Positions 27,102 to 34,722 of a stretch of DNA of 64,000 nucleotides are shown here, in pieces (within the stretch, counting starts at the first letter, position 1; each line of letters opens with the position of its first letter). A model generated the notes under the pieces. It worked only from the letters and a program-made list of their open reading frames with translations. It had not been told where the DNA came from and made no database searches. The position numbers and the translations under genes are program-made. The DNA is from Mesobacterium_A sp034670065 (lineage in GTDB: Bacteria; Pseudomonadota; Alphaproteobacteria; Rhodobacterales; Rhodobacteraceae): assembly GCA_034670065.1 (NCBI GenBank), contig JAXMOG010000001.1, positions 186,001-250,000 on the forward strand, read 5' to 3'.

Positions 27102-27902
27102 TTACTGCTGCGCGACTTCGATCGACACGGATAGAGTTTCCGTGTCTCCGCCCATTCGTATACCTGATACAGGTGCAGCTTCGGTATAGTCCAGACCTGT
27201 CGCGACCCGAACATATCGCATGTCGGGGCTGATTTTGTTAGAGACATCAAAACCGACCCATCCCAAACCATCGATATGGGCTTCGACCCATGCGTGCATG
27301 GCCTCTTGTTCCACCTGACCGTCCATCATCAAATAGCCCGATACATAGCGGGCTGGCACGCCCAGGCTACGCGCGCATGCAATAAAGACATGTGCGTGGT
27401 CCTGACAAACGCCCTGCCCTTCATCCAGCACTTTTTCAGCTGTCCAAGAGGTTTCAGATACCCCTGTCTGATACACCACCGCATCCGAGACAGCGCGGCT
27501 CAGATCATGCATGCGTTCCAGCGGCTCTGTGCCGTCGGCCACGCTGCGGGCCAATTCGCGCACGGCCTTTCCGGGTTTGGTCAGGGGTGTTGTGCGCTCA
27601 AACAGCCATAGCGGTGCCGGGCCCTGATGGGGCCCCACAATGCCGTGGGTGTCGGTCATTTCCACAACGCCCTGGTTTTCGATCACCAATTCGGTGGCAC
27701 CCGGATCGACGCTGACCAGATCAATCTTGTTGCGATGCTGATCTTCGCAGGTGGTTTGCTTTGTGCCGTTGGTGATGTCTGTCTTCCAGTTCAGCACCTG
27801 TTGGGCACGGTAGGATTTTGGCGTTTTGCGCAGCTGTTGCAGCCCGTAGTTCACAGGCTGGGAAAAGCTGTATCGGGTCGTGTGATGAATTGTCAGGCGC
27901 AT
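27102..27902 (-). CDS. Transglutaminase-like cysteine peptidase family protein
   Basis: This 266-residue protein has an N-terminal beta-rich domain (MRLTIHHTTRYSF) and a papain-fold transglutaminase core. The catalytic triad is visible: Cys166 (GQGVCQDHAH), His203 (AMHAWVEA) and Asp219 (GFDVSN). Members of this group more often cleave or transfer amide bonds than crosslink proteins. ATG 27902 starts at the conserved MRLTI segment, 4 bases after the alpha-E stop; an upstream ATG at 27929 would overlap that gene. It is third in the four-gene operon ending with the Anbu gene 12 bases downstream. Confidence 0.9.
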   Translation of the reverse strand: MRLTIHHTTRYSFSQPVNYGLQQLRKTPKSYRAQQVLNWKTDITNGTKQTTCEDQHRNKIDLVSVDPGATELVIENQGVVEMTDTHGIVGPHQGPAPLWLFERTTPLTKPGKAVRELARSVADGTEPLERMHDLSRAVSDAVVYQTGVSETSWTAEKVLDEGQGVCQDHAHVFIACARSLGVPARYVSGYLMMDGQVEQEAMHAWVEAHIDGLGWVGFDVSNKISPDMRYVRVATGLDYTEAAPVSGIRMGGDTETLSVSIEVAQQ

Positions 27903-27906
27903 GGGC

Positions 27907-28848
27907 TCACTCAGTGAAGCGGTAGTCAATTTCGATCTGGCGCGACAGATCTCCGATCGCGTTCAAAATATCCTGAATATACTCGTGCAGACCATAATCG
28001 AAAATTGCGTCAACGTCGTGCGAAATAAACCGACGGCACAATTTGTCGGCCTTGTTATGCGCCGGGCTGCGGGTGCCATAGTCTGTGGACAGGTACAGAA
28101 GGTTGTCGCGCAGTTTTGATACGCAGAACGCCAGGCTGCGCGGCATGCGCCGATCCAAAATCAGAAACTGGGCAATGTCGCGCGGACGGATATTCAGCCC
28201 GTAGTTCATGCGATACCCGCCTTCGGCGCTGACAGAACGCAGAATGGTTTCCCACTGAACATTGTCCAACCGGGACCCGACAGAAGAGGCTGTTGGCAGC
28301 AAAACGTAGTATTTCACATCCAGAATGCGGCCTGTGTTATCGGCACGTTCGATGAACGTCCCGATCCGGGCAAAATCATAGATGTCATTGCGCAGCATGG
28401 TGCCGTGTGTGGCCCCGCGCACCAGTGCCGTACGTTGACGCAGCGTGGTCAGGGACTCGGGCAAGTCACGTTCGCTGACTTTGCGCGCCAGCATATCTTG
28501 CGCGCGAATGTAGCAACCGTTCACCGCCTCCCATACGTCATGGGTCAGCGCTGTGCGGACAAGACGCGCGTTTTGCCGGGCCATACCGATGCAAGACATA
28601 ACAGATGATCCGTTGTCCTTGTCTCGCAGCATCCAGTCGATGGCCAGTTCTTTGCGTATCTCGCCGTGTTTGGCCATGTACGTGTCATAGACAGACGCGG
28701 ATTGCAGAACAGACGCCCACTCATCTTCGCCCGCGTTGGTGCGGGTCAGCGCAATGCGTTGACCTGTTTCGATCATACGAGCGGTGTTTTCCGCGCGCTC
28801 CAAATAGCGGTACATCCAATAGACACCGCCTGCGGTCTTGCCCAGCAT
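27907..28848 (-). CDS. Alpha-E domain protein (DUF403)
   Basis: This 313-residue, mostly helical protein begins with the family signature MLGKTAGGVYWMYRYLERAENTAR. Alpha-E proteins are found almost only beside circularly permuted ATP-grasp genes and transglutaminases. Their biochemical role is unknown; a partner or scaffold role in amide ligation has been proposed from context. The start lies 4 bases after the ATP-grasp stop and the stop lies 4 bases before the transglutaminase start, so the genes are almost certainly cotranscribed. Confidence 0.9.
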   Translation of the reverse strand: MLGKTAGGVYWMYRYLERAENTARMIETGQRIALTRTNAGEDEWASVLQSASVYDTYMAKHGEIRKELAIDWMLRDKDNGSSVMSCIGMARQNARLVRTALTHDVWEAVNGCYIRAQDMLARKVSERDLPESLTTLRQRTALVRGATHGTMLRNDIYDFARIGTFIERADNTGRILDVKYYVLLPTASSVGSRLDNVQWETILRSVSAEGGYRMNYGLNIRPRDIAQFLILDRRMPRSLAFCVSKLRDNLLYLSTDYGTRSPAHNKADKLCRRFISHDVDAIFDYGLHEYIQDILNAIGDLSRQIEIDYRFTE

Positions 28849-28852
28849 CGCC

Positions 28853-30271
28853 CTATTCCTCCAACACCCAAGTGTCCTTGGTGCCGCCTCCCTGAGAGGA
28901 GTTCACCACAAGAGAGCCTTTCTTCAGCGCCACACGTGTCAGCCCACCGGGGGTAATTTCGATCCCGTCCGGTGAAACCAGTACGAATGGGCGCAAATCA
29001 ACATGACGCGGGGCCAACCCTGAACGGGTGAAAATGGGCACAGTCGACAATGCCAGCGTGGGCTGTGCGATGTAATTGCTGGGGCGCGCTTTTAGCTTGG
29101 CACGGAATTTCTTCAGATCAGCTTTTGTCGCTGTTGGCCCGATCAACATTCCGTACCCGCCAGAGCCATGGACCTCTTTCACCACCAGTTCACTCAGGTT
29201 TTCCAGCACATAGGCCAGCGATTCCGGATCACTGCATCGCCATGTTTGAACATTGGGCAGCAGAGGTTTTTCGCCGGTATAGAATTCAACAATCTCCGGC
29301 ATATAGCTGTAGATAGCCTTGTCGTCAGCGATCCCGGTGCCGGGGGCGTTGGCGATGGTGATCTTGCCTGACCGGTAGACATCCATAATGCCGGGAATGC
29401 CCAAGGCGCTTTCGGGATCAAAGTTCAGTGGATCCAAATACTCATCATCCACACGGCGGTACAGCACGTCGATTGGCTTGTAGCCTTGTGTTGTGCGCAT
29501 CGCTACGCGCCCATCCACAACCCGCAGATCGTGCCCTTCCACCAATTCAGCGCCCATTTGGTCTGCCAGAAAGGAATGTTCAAAGAATGCAGAGTTATAG
29601 ATGCCTGGCGTCAGCACTGCGACGGTTGGCGTGTCTGTGGCGCAGCTGGGCGCACAGGCCGCCAAAGATCTGCGCAAGCTTCGTGGGTAATGCCCGACAG
29701 GCTTCACACGGTTGGCACTGAACAGTTCCGGGAACATCTGCAGCATGGTTTCGCGGTTTTCCAGCATATAGCTGACCCCGCTGGGTGTGCGGGCGTTGTC
29801 TTCCAGCACGAAAAATTCATCGGGTCCGGTACGGACCAAGTCGATTCCGACAATATGGGTGTAAATTCCGCCGGGCGGTGACACACCAATCATCTGGGGC
29901 AAGAACGCATCATTCTGAGCAATCGCAGAAATGGGCAGACGGCCCGCGCGTATGATCTCTTGCTTATGGTAGATGTCGTACAGAAAAGCATTGATGGCGC
30001 GAACGCGCTGTTCGATCCCGCGGGAAAGTCGGCTCCACTCACGGCCCGAAATGATGCGCGGCACAATGTCGAACGGGATCAGACGTTCTTCGGCTTCGGA
30101 ACGGCCATACACATTGAACGTAATGCCAGTTAATCGAAAGACATCATCCGCTTCACGTTGCTTCTTGCGTAATCTGGCCTGATCTTCTTCGGCCATCCAG
30201 TCGCCATACTTTTGGAAGGCGGGGCGCAGGGTGCCGTCTGGCATCCGCATCTCATCGAATGTTGCTGTCAT
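28853..30271 (-). CDS. Circularly permuted ATP-grasp protein
   Basis: This 472-residue protein belongs to the circularly permuted ATP-grasp family (DUF404/DUF407). Typical segments are FRLTGITFNVYG, GREWSRLSRGIEQRVRAINAFL, DLVRTGPDEFFVLEDNARTPSGVSYMLENR, KEVHGSGGYGMLIGP and SSQGGGTKDTWVLEE at the C-terminus. ATP-grasp enzymes form amide bonds through acyl-phosphates, so this is the likely ligase of the operon; its substrates are unknown. It is the first gene of the four-gene operon, and the promoter should lie in the AT-rich gap upstream of 30271. Confidence 0.92.
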   Translation of the reverse strand: MTATFDEMRMPDGTLRPAFQKYGDWMAEEDQARLRKKQREADDVFRLTGITFNVYGRSEAEERLIPFDIVPRIISGREWSRLSRGIEQRVRAINAFLYDIYHKQEIIRAGRLPISAIAQNDAFLPQMIGVSPPGGIYTHIVGIDLVRTGPDEFFVLEDNARTPSGVSYMLENRETMLQMFPELFSANRVKPVGHYPRSLRRSLAACAPSCATDTPTVAVLTPGIYNSAFFEHSFLADQMGAELVEGHDLRVVDGRVAMRTTQGYKPIDVLYRRVDDEYLDPLNFDPESALGIPGIMDVYRSGKITIANAPGTGIADDKAIYSYMPEIVEFYTGEKPLLPNVQTWRCSDPESLAYVLENLSELVVKEVHGSGGYGMLIGPTATKADLKKFRAKLKARPSNYIAQPTLALSTVPIFTRSGLAPRHVDLRPFVLVSPDGIEITPGGLTRVALKKGSLVVNSSQGGGTKDTWVLEE

Positions 30272-30606
30272 TTTCTATTCTTATCAATGATTTTCATGAC
30301 ACATCCAAAGTTTTACATATGGTTAACAGGTGCAATGGCCTGCGGGTTTGATTGCTACATTATGTACAACTTTTTACGCATCTGCCCGAAAATTGTGCAG
30401 CACAGTTGGTGGCGGCTTTGCTCCACTGTTGGAAATTCCACCTCAGCTAGAATATTGACGACTGTGATCTACTGTATCCGTTGGTGTGTGGCGATGCGAC
30501 CCGCCCCGCATCTTTGGTCGCCGCAACCTTGCTGGATGGCATAACTCCAACTACACCAGCGTTCGCGCATCACCAATGAACTGATGTGAAACTTTGGGAG
30601 CCCCGA
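30272..30606. other. Intergenic promoter region, no gene seen
   Basis: These 335 bases separate the divergent ATP-grasp operon and the FAD-linked dehydrogenase gene. The left half is AT-rich (for example TTACATATGG and ACATTATGTACAAC) and suits promoters in either direction. I see no supported coding frame, RNA hairpin with T run, or clear operator. Confidence 0.6.
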
Positions 30607-31986
30607 ATGTCCGTCGAAAATGCCATAACGCAGCTATCTGATCTTTTAGGCGAAAGGCTTTCTGTCGCGAAGGCGGTTCGTATGCATCATGGCGAAAACG
30701 AAGCGCATTTTGCCTTGGCCTTGCCGGATGCGGTGGCTTTTCCGGAAACCACACAAGACGTGTCTGATATTCTGCGCATTTGCCATGCAGAGTCCTGCCC
30801 TGTGGTTGGGTTTGGCACCGGGTCCAGTCTGGAAGGTCAACACTTGCCGGTCGATGGTGGGATCTCGGTTGATTTTTCCCGCATGAACCGGGTGTTGGAG
30901 GTGCGGTCGGAAGATATGCTGGCCGTGGTTCAGCCGGGCGTGACGCGCCAAGACCTGAATACCGAATTGCGGGCGACGGGGTTGTTTTTCTCGGTTGATC
31001 CGGGGGCGAATGCGTCTTTGGGCGGAATGGCTGCCACGCGGGCGTCCGGCACAACAGCGGTGCGCTATGGCACGATGCGGGAAAACATTCTGGCGCTAGA
31101 AGCTGTTATGGCGGATGGCACCATTGTGCGTACGGGAAGCGCTGCGCGAAAATCATCCGCGGGGTATGACCTGACCCACCTGCTGATCGGATCAGAAGGC
31201 ACATTAGGCTTGATCACAGAGCTGACTGTGCGCCTGTTTGGCGTGCCCGAGGAAACACGCGCCGCAACGTGCCGATTTTCGTCCATTGATGATGCTGTGA
31301 ATGCGGCCATCCTGACCATTCAATCCGGCGTCCCGGTGGCGCGCATCGAACTTCTGGACGAGGTGATGCAGCGCGGCTTCAACATTTATACCGGGGACAA
31401 CCAGCCCGAAGCGCCCAGCCTGTTTCTGGAATTTCATGGCAGCGCTGCAAGCGTAGATGCGGATGTTGCGAACTTTTCAGCAATTGCCGAAGATTTCGGT
31501 GCCGATGCATTGGAAACCGCCGCCAGTACCGAGGCGCGCAATACCCTGTGGAAAATGCGGCACAATGCGCATTTCGCTGTTCGTGCACTGGCGCCTCAGA
31601 AACGGACCTTGTCCACTGATGTGTGCGTGCCGATTTCGCATCTGGCCGAAGCGGTTCTGGAAGCGCAGGCAGGCGCGCGCGATCTGGACCTGTTGTCAAC
31701 GATTGTTGGTCACGTCGGGGACGGCAATTTCCATTGCGGTGTTCTGTTTGATCCGCAAGACGCAGATGAAACGGCCCGCGTTGCCGAGTTTTCTGAACTT
31801 TTGGCCCGCAGCGCATTGCGCCTTGGCGGGACTGTGACCGGGGAGCATGGGATCGGTCTGGGCAAGCAAAAGTATATGCAGGCCGAACATGGGGCCGCGC
31901 TGTCCTACATGCGGGCGGTCAAAGCGGCGTTTGACCCCAAAGGTATCTTGAACCCCGGAAAGATGTTGCCGCCGCTGGCGGGCTGA
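30607..31986 (+). CDS. FAD-binding D-2-hydroxyacid (D-lactate) dehydrogenase family protein
   Basis: This 459-residue flavoprotein of the GlcD/D-lactate dehydrogenase (cytochrome) type has a PCMH-type FAD domain. That domain contains GFGTGSSLEGQ, VQPGVTRQDLN, SVDPGANASLGGMAATRASG and the helix segment LIGSEGTLGLITE. The C-terminal oxidase domain holds VGHVGDGNFHCG (metal or substrate His) and TGEHGIGLGKQKYM. It should oxidise a D-2-hydroxyacid such as D-lactate and pass electrons to the quinone or cytochrome pool. ATG 30607 follows GGGAGCC; an ATG at 30586 lacks a ribosome site. The exact substrate is inferred from the family. Confidence 0.88.
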   Translation: MSVENAITQLSDLLGERLSVAKAVRMHHGENEAHFALALPDAVAFPETTQDVSDILRICHAESCPVVGFGTGSSLEGQHLPVDGGISVDFSRMNRVLEVRSEDMLAVVQPGVTRQDLNTELRATGLFFSVDPGANASLGGMAATRASGTTAVRYGTMRENILALEAVMADGTIVRTGSAARKSSAGYDLTHLLIGSEGTLGLITELTVRLFGVPEETRAATCRFSSIDDAVNAAILTIQSGVPVARIELLDEVMQRGFNIYTGDNQPEAPSLFLEFHGSAASVDADVANFSAIAEDFGADALETAASTEARNTLWKMRHNAHFAVRALAPQKRTLSTDVCVPISHLAEAVLEAQAGARDLDLLSTIVGHVGDGNFHCGVLFDPQDADETARVAEFSELLARSALRLGGTVTGEHGIGLGKQKYMQAEHGAALSYMRAVKAAFDPKGILNPGKMLPPLAG

Positions 31987-32010
31987 CTGTTGGCCTGTGG
32001 GCGGTTGGCC

Positions 32011-32994
32011 TTAGTGGCTTGCCGCCTTTTTGCCGCCAAACAAGTTGCGCCAGATTGGGGCGATGATTTTCGTGCCAATCGGGATCAGCACAAAGCCAAG
32101 CGCCAGCCCCAGAACACCATCCAACGCGGCGGTGGTGACCCACTCTGCCGTCGCTATCAGGTTTTCAGGGGCCATGTGCCCAACCCAAACAGCCGCGCTG
32201 TGAATGATCTCTTCCGGCAGATGCCAACCCAGTTCGGCCAGACCATGCACGATGATCGACCCGCCGACCCACAGCATGGCCGCTGTGCCAACGACGGTCA
32301 GCAGTTTTAACAGTTTTGGCATTACTCTGACGATGGCGCGGCCCAAAGACCGGGTCATGCCCAATCGGCCCACCTGGGCCAACCACAAGCCAATGTCATC
32401 CATCTTTACGATCAGCGCGACAGAGCCGTAAACCGCCAGTGTGATCATCACGGCCACGGCCGCCAATGTTGCGGCTTCCATCCAAAACGTACTTTCGGGG
32501 ATGGCGGCCAATGAGATCGTCATGATTTCGGCAGACAGAATGAAATCTGTCTTGATGGCGCCCTGCACTTTCTCTTCTTCCAGATGGGCAGGATCGCCGA
32601 TGTCATGGCTTCCGTCTGGCCCTGGGTCATGGTCGCCATGTGGCCCCATAACATGGGCGATTTTTTCGGCCCCTTCAAAACATAAATAGGCCCCGCCCAG
32701 CATCAGCAGCGGTGCGATCAACCAAGGGGCAAAATTGGCCAGGGCCAAACCAGCGGGCAACAAGAATACCAGCTTGTTGATCAGCGATCCGCGTCCGATC
32801 CGCCAGATGATCGGCAGTTCGCGCTTGGCCTCGAAACCTTGCACGTATTTCGGAGTGACGGCGGCATCATCAATAACGGCACCTGCGGCCTTGGAACCGG
32901 CTTTCATCGCCTGCCCCATGACGTCATCCACGGATGCCGCTGCAATCTTGGCAATCCCTGCCACGTCATCCAAAAGTGCCAACAAACCGCTCAT
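32011..32994 (-). CDS. DUF808 family inner-membrane protein (YedI-like)
   Basis: This 327-residue protein starts with the family signature SGLLALLDDVAGIAKIAAASVDD and contains several membrane segments (about 85-115, 160-205, 240-265 and 285-320). The central GAYLCFEGAEKI is also typical. Function is unknown; E. coli YedI is a related inner-membrane protein. It converges on the dehydrogenase gene and is divergent from the first GAPDH gene. Confidence 0.88.
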   Translation of the reverse strand: MSGLLALLDDVAGIAKIAAASVDDVMGQAMKAGSKAAGAVIDDAAVTPKYVQGFEAKRELPIIWRIGRGSLINKLVFLLPAGLALANFAPWLIAPLLMLGGAYLCFEGAEKIAHVMGPHGDHDPGPDGSHDIGDPAHLEEEKVQGAIKTDFILSAEIMTISLAAIPESTFWMEAATLAAVAVMITLAVYGSVALIVKMDDIGLWLAQVGRLGMTRSLGRAIVRVMPKLLKLLTVVGTAAMLWVGGSIIVHGLAELGWHLPEEIIHSAAVWVGHMAPENLIATAEWVTTAALDGVLGLALGFVLIPIGTKIIAPIWRNLFGGKKAASH

Positions 32995-33083
32995 AAAACC
33001 ATCTCCGTATATACGTTTGCCAAACCTAGACTGATCGTCGCGCAGCGCAAGCTCTGCTTATAAAAGATGCGCGGTTGCGACAC

Positions 33084-33137
33084 GTTATCGCAAACGCAGC
33101 AATTTCGTTAGCGTTACCAGCAATATTTATCGCTAAC
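33084..33137 (+). promoter_or_regulatory. Three GTTANCGNTAAC-like operator copies upstream of first GAPDH gene
   Basis: GTTATCGCAAAC (33084-33095), GTTAGCGTTACC (33107-33118) and TTTATCGCTAAC (33126-33137) are imperfect copies of one CG-centred palindrome. A better copy lies upstream of the second GAPDH gene (TGTTAGCGATAACA at 34675-34688). CG-centred palindromes of this kind suit LacI-family regulators, and a central-carbon regulator such as CceR is a reasonable candidate. That protein is not encoded in the window. Confidence 0.6.
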
Positions 33138-33223
33138 ACATTGTGAAAACGCCAGTTTTTCCTTTTTTGCGTCACAAACCGTCTCTATATCCAGCGCAAC
33201 CGAAGTACGCTGGAGTTTACTCG

Positions 33224-34228
33224 ATGACCGTCACAGTTGGCATTAATGGATTTGGCCGGATCGGCCGTTGCACCCTTTCTCACATTGCGGAAAGTGCGCG
33301 AAACGACGTTCAAGTTGTCAAGATCAATGCCACAGGCCCGATCGAAACAGCGGCGCACTTGCTGCGCTACGACAGTGTTCATGGCCGTTTCCCTGGGGAT
33401 GTAAAAATCTCGGGCAACAGCATGGATCTGGGGCGCGGCCCAATGGAAATGATGTCCACATATAACATGGCTGATCTGGACTGGTCTGGCTGTGATGTGG
33501 TTTTGGAATGCACCGGCAAATTCAACGACGGTGAAAAAGCCAAAGCACACCTGGATCGCGGCGCAAAATCAGTGCTGATTTCTGCCCCTGCAAAGAACGT
33601 TCAGAAGACCATCGTTTACGGCGTGAACCACCGTGATCTGGTTCTCGGCGACACCATGATTTCGAACGGGTCTTGCACCACGAACTGTTTGGCCCCGCTG
33701 GCCAAGGTGCTGGACGAAGCCATCGGCATCGAAAGCGGCATCATGACCACGATCCACAGCTATACCGGTGACCAGCCAACGCTGGATCGCCGTCACAGCG
33801 ACTTGTACCGTGCCCGCGCTGCGGCGATGGCCATGATCCCAACCTCCACCGGTGCTGCAAAAGCGCTGGGTGAAGTGCTGCCGAACCTGAAGGGCAAGCT
33901 GGATGGGTCTGCTGTACGTGTACCAACACCAAATGTGTCTGCGGTTGACCTGACCTTCTACGCCAAGAAGGAAGTCACAGTGGATGATGTGAACGAAGTT
34001 GTCGCCGAAGCCGCCGCAGGCCGTATGGGCAGTGTTCTGTCCTATGACCCAGAGCCAAAGGTGTCTGTCGACTTTAACCACACCACGTATTCGTCCATCT
34101 TTGCCCCCGATCAGACCAAAGTAACCGGCGGTCGCCTGGTACGTGTTCTGGCTTGGTATGACAACGAATGGGGCTTCTCCTCGCGCATGGCTGATGTGGC
34201 CGCCGCAATGGGCCGCTTGATGCACTAA
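33224..34228 (+). CDS. gap: Glyceraldehyde-3-phosphate dehydrogenase, NADP-type cofactor signature
   Basis: This 334-residue GAPDH has nucleophile Cys151 (SNGSCTTNC) and His178 (TTIHSY). The N-terminal Rossmann motif is INGFGRIGR. At the cofactor-discriminating turn after the second strand it reads KINATGPIET, with Ala36 and Thr37. The second GAPDH here has the NAD-type Asp36-Leu37. The INA(S/T) pattern resembles GapB of Bacillus subtilis, an NADP-preferring gluconeogenic enzyme, so I infer NADP or dual use. ATG 33224 follows GGAG; the frame extends upstream without support. An intrinsic terminator follows directly, so it is probably monocistronic. Confidence 0.93.
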   Translation: MTVTVGINGFGRIGRCTLSHIAESARNDVQVVKINATGPIETAAHLLRYDSVHGRFPGDVKISGNSMDLGRGPMEMMSTYNMADLDWSGCDVVLECTGKFNDGEKAKAHLDRGAKSVLISAPAKNVQKTIVYGVNHRDLVLGDTMISNGSCTTNCLAPLAKVLDEAIGIESGIMTTIHSYTGDQPTLDRRHSDLYRARAAAMAMIPTSTGAAKALGEVLPNLKGKLDGSAVRVPTPNVSAVDLTFYAKKEVTVDDVNEVVAEAAAGRMGSVLSYDPEPKVSVDFNHTTYSSIFAPDQTKVTGGRLVRVLAWYDNEWGFSSRMADVAAAMGRLMH

Positions 34229-34254
34229 GCGCACGGCGCTGACAGAGATTTGAA

Positions 34255-34285
34255 AAAGGCCCGCTGAATGGCGGGCCTTTTGTTT
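34255..34285 (+). terminator. Intrinsic terminator after first GAPDH gene
   Basis: AAAGGCCCGC, a 6-base loop and GCGGGCCTTT form a 10-pair stem, followed by TGTTTT. It lies 26 bases after the gap stop. Confidence 0.9.
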
Positions 34286-34298
34286 TGGCGCATCCTTT

Positions 34299-34328
34299 GG
34301 ATTGATCAAATGTAAGGATTGATCAAAT
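34299..34328. repeat. Direct repeat of GGATTGATCAAAT
   Basis: Two identical 13-base copies (34299-34311 and 34316-34328) are separated by 4 bases, so their period is 17. Each contains the palindrome TTGATCAA. They lie between the gap terminator and the small membrane protein gene, about 110 bases upstream of its start, and could be an operator for that gene. Confidence 0.5.
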
Positions 34329-34439
34329 CTGGATCTGATTCTGTGCGGATCAGCATATTTCGGCATGTTTCGCGTCTGGTCGCGTGACAGGCGGCGCGGA
34401 GTCTGGCATGTATCGGGACAAACAGCTTGGAGCCAAGCG

Positions 34440-34583
34440 ATGACCAACTCGATTGCGATCGGACTGGGAGCGTTCATCTTAGGTGGATTGGCGTTGGATG
34501 CGTTTTTGTTCGGATCCGAACACTTAGTCTTTTTGGGCCAAAAGTTTTTCGACTTACTGCAGTGGGTTGCCTTCTGGCGATAA
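34440..34583 (+). CDS. Small membrane protein (47 residues) between GAPDH genes
   Basis: ATG 34440 has GGAG about 10 bases upstream (GGAGCCAAGCG). The product, MTNSIAIGLGAFILGGLALD followed by AFLFGSEHLVFLGQKFFDLLQWVAFWR, is one hydrophobic N-terminal membrane segment and an amphipathic aromatic tail. Longer in-frame starts upstream lack a ribosome site. I do not recognise a named family. Its position between two GAPDH genes, each with its own regulatory region, suggests a conserved but uncharacterised small protein. Confidence 0.7.
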   Translation: MTNSIAIGLGAFILGGLALDAFLFGSEHLVFLGQKFFDLLQWVAFWR

Positions 34584-34640
34584 CGTTCGCGTTGCGCTGA
34601 ACAACCGCCTACCTCGACAAGTTTTCAATAGCGTCGCAGC

Positions 34641-34688
34641 TTGACTTGAGGCGTAACACCTGATTGTAAGCACGTGTTAGCGATAACA
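34641..34688 (+). promoter_or_regulatory. Promoter and palindromic operator of second GAPDH gene
   Basis: TTGACT at 34641-34646 and TTGTAA at 34664-34669, 17 bases apart, form a plausible promoter. TGTTAGCGATAACA at 34675-34688 has perfect 5-base arms around a CG-centred core and would cover the transcription start. A half-site (GCGTAACACC at 34651-34660) lies inside the promoter spacer. The motif recurs three times upstream of the first GAPDH gene. Confidence 0.65.
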
Positions 34689-34722
34689 CCTAATGATCGA
34701 GCCTGACATAAGGAGCGCACAG

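Noticed and set aside
33143..33223. Extended N-terminus of the first GAPDH from an upstream in-frame ATG
   Set aside because: It would add 27 residues before the invariant MTVTVGINGFGRIGR start, lacks a ribosome site and overlaps the region next to the operator copies.
34299..34328. FnrL-type site in the GGATTGATCAAAT repeats
   Set aside because: FnrL sites are TTGAN6TCAA. Here TTGATCAA has no 6-base gap, so the match is only superficial.
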